A stretch of 64,000 nt of DNA from Methanobacteriota archaeon. Lineage in GTDB: Archaea > Methanobacteriota > Methanobacteria > Methanobacteriales > Methanobacteriaceae. Under the pieces are notes generated by a model, which was not told the DNA's origin, searched no databases, and worked only from the letters and a program-made list of their open reading frames with translations. The stretch is taken from contig JAKQFA010000028.1 of assembly GCA_029556335.1 (NCBI GenBank), forward strand, positions 124,501 through 188,500, in the 5' to 3' direction. Position numbers and translations under genes: made by a program. Each line of letters starts with the position of its first letter. Position 1 is the first letter of the stretch. Shown piece by piece: positions 59,389 to 64,000 of this stretch.

Positions 59389-61554
59389 TTGACTTTAACC
59401 GTAGAGGAAATGGAGTACATAAAAAATGAGTTGGGGCGGGACCCTAATCCCCTGGAATATGGTATGCTGGATATTATGTTCTCAGAACATTGCTCATATA
59501 AAAGTAGCCGGCCGGTGCTGGCCCTGTTCCCCACCAAAGGGGAAAAGGTGATTATAGGACCTGGTGATGATGCGGGTATTGTTGATCTAACAGAAGACTT
59601 GGCCCTGGTGATGGGCATGGAGAGCCACAACCACCCCTCAGCCATAGAACCTTATGGTGGGGCTGGTACGGGTATTGGTGGCATTATACGGGATATAATA
59701 TCAATGGGGGCTATGCCAGTTGCACTTCTAGATTCACTACGTTTCGGGCCCCTAGAAGATCAGCGCAGCCGTTATCTTTTTGAATACGCAGTTAAAGGAA
59801 TTTCTGATTATGGTAACCAGGTGGGTGTACCCACCGTAGGGGGTGAAGTGGAGTTCCATGAAAATTATCGGCTGAATCCACTGGTAAATGTGGTGTGCGC
59901 GGGGTTGGTCCGGAAAGATAGTATAATCCGGGGGATAGCCCCTAATGTTGGTGACGTCTTTGTCCTGATGGGAGGACGCACCGGACGCGACGGGATCCAT
60001 GGTGTGACCTTTGCCTCTGAGGAACTCACATCATCGTCAGAGCTAGAAAGTCGGCCTGCTGTCCAGGTAGCTGATCCATTCACCAAGAAACAGGTGATGG
60101 AAGCTACACTGGAAGCTCTGGAGGAAATTGACATACAGGGACTTAAAGATCTGGGAGGTGGCGGCCTTACCTGTTGCATATCCGAAATGGCAGCCAAGGG
60201 GGGTAATGGCGCGCTGATGGAGTTGAGCAAGGTACCTCTCAGGGAGGAGGGAATGACTCCCTACGAGATTATGCTATCCGAATCCCAGGAAAGAATGGTT
60301 TTCGTAGTTAAACCGGGGGATGTGGAAATTTTGCTGGCCATATTCCAAAAATATGAGTTGTCCTACGCTGTTATTGGTGAGGTGACTGATGATGGACTTA
60401 TGGTGGTTACACGGGAAGGAGAAGTTATGGCGGAACTCCCCTGCGAATTACTGGCTGATCCTCCGCTGGTTGAGAGAGAAGCCCGTGAACCAGTACGTGA
60501 TGATGAGTATGTTGAGTTAGTGGATTCATCAGCTGATGAAGCTCTTTTAGCACTTTTATCATCCCTGAACATTGCCAGTAAGAAGTGGGTGTATCGCCAG
60601 TTCGATCATGAAGTCCAAATCCGTACCGTGGTCAAACCCGGAGACGATGCTGCCGTGCTGCGAGTGGACCAGGAGAGGGGTTTCACCCTCACCACAGACT
60701 GCAACAACATACACTGCTATCTGGACCCCTATCATGGTGGTGCTGGTGCTGTGGCCGAGGCCATCAGAAATGTGGTGGCCATGGGGTCTGAACCACTTTG
60801 CATGGTGGATTGCCTTAACTTTGGAAACCCTGAAAAACCAGAAGTATTCTGGCAGTTCAAGGAGTGTGTGCAGGGTATGTCAGATTTGGCCCATCGATTC
60901 AATTTACCAGTTATAAGTGGAAACGTTAGTTTTTACAACGAAACCGAGGGGGTGACAGTTAATCCCTCACCAGTCGTTGGTGTGGCCGGGGTCATGGATC
61001 TTAAAGACATCCGCACCACACCCTTCAAGAACGAGGGTGACGTGATCATTTTAATAGGTCACACCCATCCTGAACTGGATGGTTCCGCATATCATAAAAC
61101 CATGCACGGGGTGATGCAGGGGAAAGCACCCCAGGTAGATATTGAAGCAGAATATCAATCTGCCCAGGCCGTGCTAGATTTGGTGAAAAATGATGATCAG
61201 GGGAGCATTACCGCCTTGCACGACCTCTCTAACGGAGGTTTAGGCGTCGCCCTGGCTGAAATGGCCCTGGAGGGAGGTTTAGGGGCGGTGGTGGATCTTT
61301 CCAGTGTCCCTGGTAACTTGGATATGACTCCCATACAGGTTCTGTTCTCGGAGTCCCACTCCCGATACTTGCTAACAGTGCAGGAAGGTTCTGCCCATGA
61401 AGTCATCACCCACCTTACAGGTAACGGTGTGCCAACCGCGTCCATCGGGCGAGTGGAGGGAAAAATGCTGGTCATTGACCAGGCAGGATTGACTATAAAC
61501 GTGGAAGAGCTTAAAAACGCCTATCAGGGAGCTGTTGAGAAATTTATGTCCTGA
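59389..61554 (+). CDS. purL: phosphoribosylformylglycinamidine synthase subunit PurL
   Basis: Catalytic subunit making FGAM in purine synthesis; works with PurQ and PurS. Predicted 721 residues, the short archaeal/Gram-positive form. N-terminal [38 protein letters not shown] and [17 protein letters not shown] are typical. TTG 59389 has AGGAGGGTGA five bases upstream, better than any ATG nearby. purQ and purS are not in the window. Confidence 0.96.
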   Translation: MTLTVEEMEYIKNELGRDPNPLEYGMLDIMFSEHCSYKSSRPVLALFPTKGEKVIIGPGDDAGIVDLTEDLALVMGMESHNHPSAIEPYGGAGTGIGGIIRDIISMGAMPVALLDSLRFGPLEDQRSRYLFEYAVKGISDYGNQVGVPTVGGEVEFHENYRLNPLVNVVCAGLVRKDSIIRGIAPNVGDVFVLMGGRTGRDGIHGVTFASEELTSSSELESRPAVQVADPFTKKQVMEATLEALEEIDIQGLKDLGGGGLTCCISEMAAKGGNGALMELSKVPLREEGMTPYEIMLSESQERMVFVVKPGDVEILLAIFQKYELSYAVIGEVTDDGLMVVTREGEVMAELPCELLADPPLVEREAREPVRDDEYVELVDSSADEALLALLSSLNIASKKWVYRQFDHEVQIRTVVKPGDDAAVLRVDQERGFTLTTDCNNIHCYLDPYHGGAGAVAEAIRNVVAMGSEPLCMVDCLNFGNPEKPEVFWQFKECVQGMSDLAHRFNLPVISGNVSFYNETEGVTVNPSPVVGVAGVMDLKDIRTTPFKNEGDVIILIGHTHPELDGSAYHKTMHGVMQGKAPQVDIEAEYQSAQAVLDLVKNDDQGSITALHDLSNGGLGVALAEMALEGGLGAVVDLSSVPGNLDMTPIQVLFSESHSRYLLTVQEGSAHEVITHLTGNGVPTASIGRVEGKMLVIDQAGLTINVEELKNAYQGAVEKFMS

Positions 61555-61558
61555 TACT

Positions 61559-62119
61559 ATGAGCAGGGAACACCTGAGGCAGTTGTTGCATGCCTCAGGC
61601 GTCTTCGTAGTAGTATTGAGCTACTTAATACCAGTGAAAGTTGTTATTATCATTTGTCTTGTTCTTTTAGTTTTTCTGGTGCTGATATTCCGCTGGGATC
61701 GTTACCTTCACATACCAATTTTCTCCCCTATTTTGCGATACTGCAAAAGAAGCGAGGACGAAGTGGGATCTATCTATTTCTTCCTAGGAATTATAATCAC
61801 CCTTTTCTTCTTTCAATCCCACTTGGATGTGGCCAACGCCGCCATTTTAATACTGCTTTTCGGTGATTCCGCATCTACACTGGTGGGTGAAAGATGGGGA
61901 AACATCAAGTTACCATTTCGGAAGGATAAAACATTTGAGGGGAGCCTAGCCTTCCTTGCAGTTGGTTTTATCGTGGCATCAACCCAACTTCCCCTGATAC
62001 CCGCCATTTCAGGGGCCTTTTTTGGGACATTGACCGAAGCGTACAGTCCCATTGATGATAATCTCACCATACCCCTGGTAACTGGACTGATGATGAGTCT
62101 GGTGGTTTATTTTATGTGA
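61559..62119 (+). CDS. DGK1/dolichol-kinase-like integral membrane protein
   Basis: Predicted 186 residues, about five or six helices. Conserved parts are [28 protein letters not shown] and [14 protein letters not shown], and the C-terminal [15 protein letters not shown]. This pattern matches the CTP-dependent dolichol/diacylglycerol kinase family, so phosphorylation of a polyprenol or archaeal lipid precursor is likely. ATG 61559 is five bases after the purL stop; a frame from 61535 overlaps purL. Ribosome site weak, so translational coupling to purL is inferred. Confidence 0.82.
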   Translation: MSREHLRQLLHASGVFVVVLSYLIPVKVVIIICLVLLVFLVLIFRWDRYLHIPIFSPILRYCKRSEDEVGSIYFFLGIIITLFFFQSHLDVANAAILILLFGDSASTLVGERWGNIKLPFRKDKTFEGSLAFLAVGFIVASTQLPLIPAISGAFFGTLTEAYSPIDDNLTIPLVTGLMMSLVVYFM

Positions 62120-62172
62120 ATGATGGTAAACTTGTGTCATTCATTAATTTTTTCCCCGAATCTTTTTTTCAT

Positions 62173-63306
62173 CTACAGACGAATAGCTCTTTCATGACGG
62201 AAGGATCGGACCGTGCCCAGGAATATCAGAATAGATATCAAAATTGTGGGCAGTAAGTAAACCACTACTTCAGGATTTACCACAGGACTGGAAGCAATTT
62301 TAACCATTAAAACTGTGGGTATGAAGCTAAACAGCACTTGAAACATGCCCGATTTAATGAATAGAGGGACAAAGAGTATGAAAGTGGTGAAGACCAGGAT
62401 CAGGGTAATGGCTGAGTTCGCCTCCTTAGTACTGTCCACCAGGACAGATATGAGTATTCCCACTCCAATAAACCCTAATCCCACAGAGAAAAGTATTAAG
62501 AGCAGGAGCAGGGTGTTGAAGATTGGCACCTGTAACAGGTCCAGCAATAAAATCCACGCCAGACTCTGCAACAAGGAAAAAGTCAATATGGGGATAATCT
62601 TACCAATAACCACCATACTACTAGGCAGAGGAGACATAAGGAGTACTTCAAAGGTTTTTCGTTCCTTCTCCCCCACTATGCTATCTGTTACCAAGTTACT
62701 AGCCATGAAAAATGGTAATAAGAGTATGAAGGGCACTATAAAGCCATACATTACCTCGACAAAGTAGGGGCTGTCCAGGGCGATCTTAACCGCTTCTTCC
62801 TCTTTTAAGTTGATAATTCGCAGTTTAACAGGTTCCTGGATAACTTTAATTTGTTCTTCACTTAATTCTCTTGATTGGAGGTTTTTCCGGAGCTGAAAAG
62901 TGTCAACTGCTTTACTTACCTTGGTAGAGGCCACTGGATAAAAAACATTGGAAGTGTCAAATTCAACCTGAATCTCCCCCTCAGAAGATATGCTGATAAC
63001 CGCCGCCAAGTCAGTTCCCAAAAGTCTTTTAGCCTCCTGGGTAGTGTTGAAATATTCTATTTGAAGTTTTTGAGCTTCTAAATCATCTACGAGTGTTGAT
63101 TGATTTAAATCCTCCGATAATCCCACTTTGATGGCAGAGTTAACCCCATAACTATCTAGAACCGCGGGGTCATTAACCAGAGCAGTTGATAAAGCCAGTC
63201 CGAATGTTCCCAGGATTATCAGTAACTGAACCACAACCACCAGTAAAAAGATCCGGTTCCCCAGTATATCCCGGGCTTCTTTTTTTACGAGGGCCCATAA
63301 TTTCAA
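62173..63306 (-). CDS. ABC-2 type permease (NatB-like)
   Basis: Predicted 377 residues. N-terminal helix ([20 protein letters not shown]), a large extracytoplasmic domain (about 45-185), then five helices with [20 protein letters not shown], the conserved cytoplasmic loop of the NatB/YhaP class. TTG 63306 overlaps the preceding gene's TGA by four bases, with GGAGAATCC upstream. The ATPase gene is not in this window; it may lie beyond the right edge. Substrate unknown; NatAB exports Na+. Confidence 0.88.
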   Translation of the reverse strand: MKLWALVKKEARDILGNRIFLLVVVVQLLIILGTFGLALSTALVNDPAVLDSYGVNSAIKVGLSEDLNQSTLVDDLEAQKLQIEYFNTTQEAKRLLGTDLAAVISISSEGEIQVEFDTSNVFYPVASTKVSKAVDTFQLRKNLQSRELSEEQIKVIQEPVKLRIINLKEEEAVKIALDSPYFVEVMYGFIVPFILLLPFFMASNLVTDSIVGEKERKTFEVLLMSPLPSSMVVIGKIIPILTFSLLQSLAWILLLDLLQVPIFNTLLLLLILFSVGLGFIGVGILISVLVDSTKEANSAITLILVFTTFILFVPLFIKSGMFQVLFSFIPTVLMVKIASSPVVNPEVVVYLLPTILISILIFLGTVRSFRHERAIRL

Positions 63307-64000
63307 TTGCGGATTCTCCTTTTATGGGATCTAGTTTTTTTGTCCTTGTTAAGACCCATTAACTCCATGGTTAGCCTAATAATACTCGGTCTTGGCCCAA
63401 AAATTACTTTATCCCTTTGAAATAGTGTTATACTAGTTCCATAGGATATTAAACTTATTATAACTATGAAAGTGAGGGATAACAGGATTTCACCCATAAC
63501 AATGGTTTCTCCCGAGGATAATCGCATGACCATTGTCATTGGAGAAAGGTTGGCTAAGGTGGATTGGTTAATTATGTACCCCAAAAGGGGCAGAATTAAA
63601 AGGCCTGATATGAAGATATAGGCAAAGGTAAGACCAATGCCCGCTTCTTTGTAGTTTTTGGAGTAGGTGGCGATGATGGTGGTCAGCCCCACCAGGGGGA
63701 TGGTGGTGAGGAACACGATAACGTACACCATTAATGCATTTTTCAACTGGAACCCTGCTCCCAGAATGATTATCATCCACATAGCTACCTGCAGTGCCAT
63801 GACCATCACCACTGCTAGACTTTTACCGATGATAATGTCAGCAGAAGTCAGTGGAAGGGCCCTGAGCATCTCCACGGTTTTACGTTCCTTTTCACCCACC
63901 ACACTGTCAATGATGAGGTTTCCGAAAAGAAAAAGTGGTAAAAAGAGAAGCACCGATAACATCACCTTCCGTATTAACTGCAAGGGTACTGATTCTCCAG
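63303..64000 (-). CDS. ABC-2 type permease, partial (cut by window edge)
   Basis: The frame stays open to the right edge of the window, so the N-terminus is missing. The visible 231 residues hold six helices and the loop [19 protein letters not shown], nearly identical to that of the neighbouring permease, so the two are paralogues. The sequence upstream of the first possible start (TTG 63983) is still coding-like ([11 protein letters not shown]). It overlaps the next gene by four bases; they form a two-permease exporter. Confidence 0.85.
   Translation of the reverse strand, partial: GESVPLQLIRKVMLSVLLFLPLFLFGNLIIDSVVGEKERKTVEMLRALPLTSADIIIGKSLAVVMVMALQVAMWMIIILGAGFQLKNALMVYVIVFLTTIPLVGLTTIIATYSKNYKEAGIGLTFAYIFISGLLILPLLGYIINQSTLANLSPMTMVMRLSSGETIVMGEILLSLTFIVIISLISYGTSITLFQRDKVIFGPRPSIIRLTMELMGLNKDKKTRSHKRRIRN

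Overview
The window is chromosomal DNA from a hydrogenotrophic methanogenic archaeon, most likely Methanobacterium or a close relative (order Methanobacteriales). This rests on a complete F420-reducing hydrogenase operon (frhADGB), heterodisulfide reductase subunit A, methanogenesis marker protein 11, the archaeal information-processing genes (PCNA, GINS, RPA, RadA, TFS, aIF2-alpha, L44e, S27e, L21e, Nop10, Csl4, SRP54, archaeal Pus10), archaeal MAT, AT-rich intergenic DNA with TATA boxes, and strong GGAGG/GGTGA ribosome binding sites. The genus is inferred from gene order and protein style; no rRNA is present.

Layout. 1-1.1 kb: poorly coding left edge with two decayed gene remnants and an initiator-type tRNA-Met. 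1.2-4.8 kb: a pair of membrane-anchored coiled-coil proteins, methionine aminopeptidase, and a zinc-ribbon protein whose first ribbon has no start codon. 5.0-8.4 kb: frhADGB on the minus strand, ended by a hairpin terminator that contains the stop codon. 8.6-10.0 kb: a PepSY-like exported protein, a PAC2 protein and two tandem arginine tRNAs. 10.1-18.3 kb: a long minus-strand information-processing block (Csl4, RpoL, DUF99, Nudix, TFS, membrane protein, PCNA, GINS, L44e, S27e, aIF2-alpha, Nop10, PAC2, EndoQ) coupling replication, transcription, translation and repair. 18.6-20.2 kb: dph2 and a purine phosphoribosyltransferase. 20.5-26.5 kb, plus strand: srp54, pus10, rpl21e, rpoF, DUF655, ksgA, an AhpD-like protein without catalytic cysteines, and a HemK-like methyltransferase.

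26.5-28.6 kb: two adjacent pilin-like, cysteine-rich surface proteins of unknown function, the least explained locus here. 28.8-33 kb: DUF35, cfbA, thiL, amrS and UbiD. 33.2-42.7 kb: tandem-domain PurE, a membrane glycosyltransferase with a large non-catalytic C-terminal domain, methanogenesis marker 11, ribH, a 27-residue membrane protein, a cysteine desulfurase-like enzyme, leuBDC and a MarR regulator. 42.9-46.3 kb: six-OB-fold RPA and RadA. 46.5-50.8 kb: hdrA, glyA and a flavoprotein-ferredoxin. 51-54.6 kb: DUF192, a duplicated MgtE-type transporter, an Lrp regulator and a PhoU-RCK protein. 54.8-62.1 kb: mat, ileS, purL and a DGK1/dolichol-kinase-like membrane protein. 62.2-64 kb: two ABC-2 permeases, the last cut by the window edge.

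How the genes work together: FrhADGB makes reduced F420 from H2, and HdrA belongs to the electron-bifurcating heterodisulfide reductase that closes the methanogenic cycle. CfbA supplies the tetrapyrrole route to F430, cobalamin and siroheme. Much of the rest is the housekeeping core of replication, transcription and translation. No CRISPR array, insertion sequence, rRNA or integrated element was seen. The clearest oddities are two genes without a normal start codon (Zn-ribbon protein and Nudix), matching stop-codon-embedding terminators after frhB and hdrA, and the pilin-like pair.
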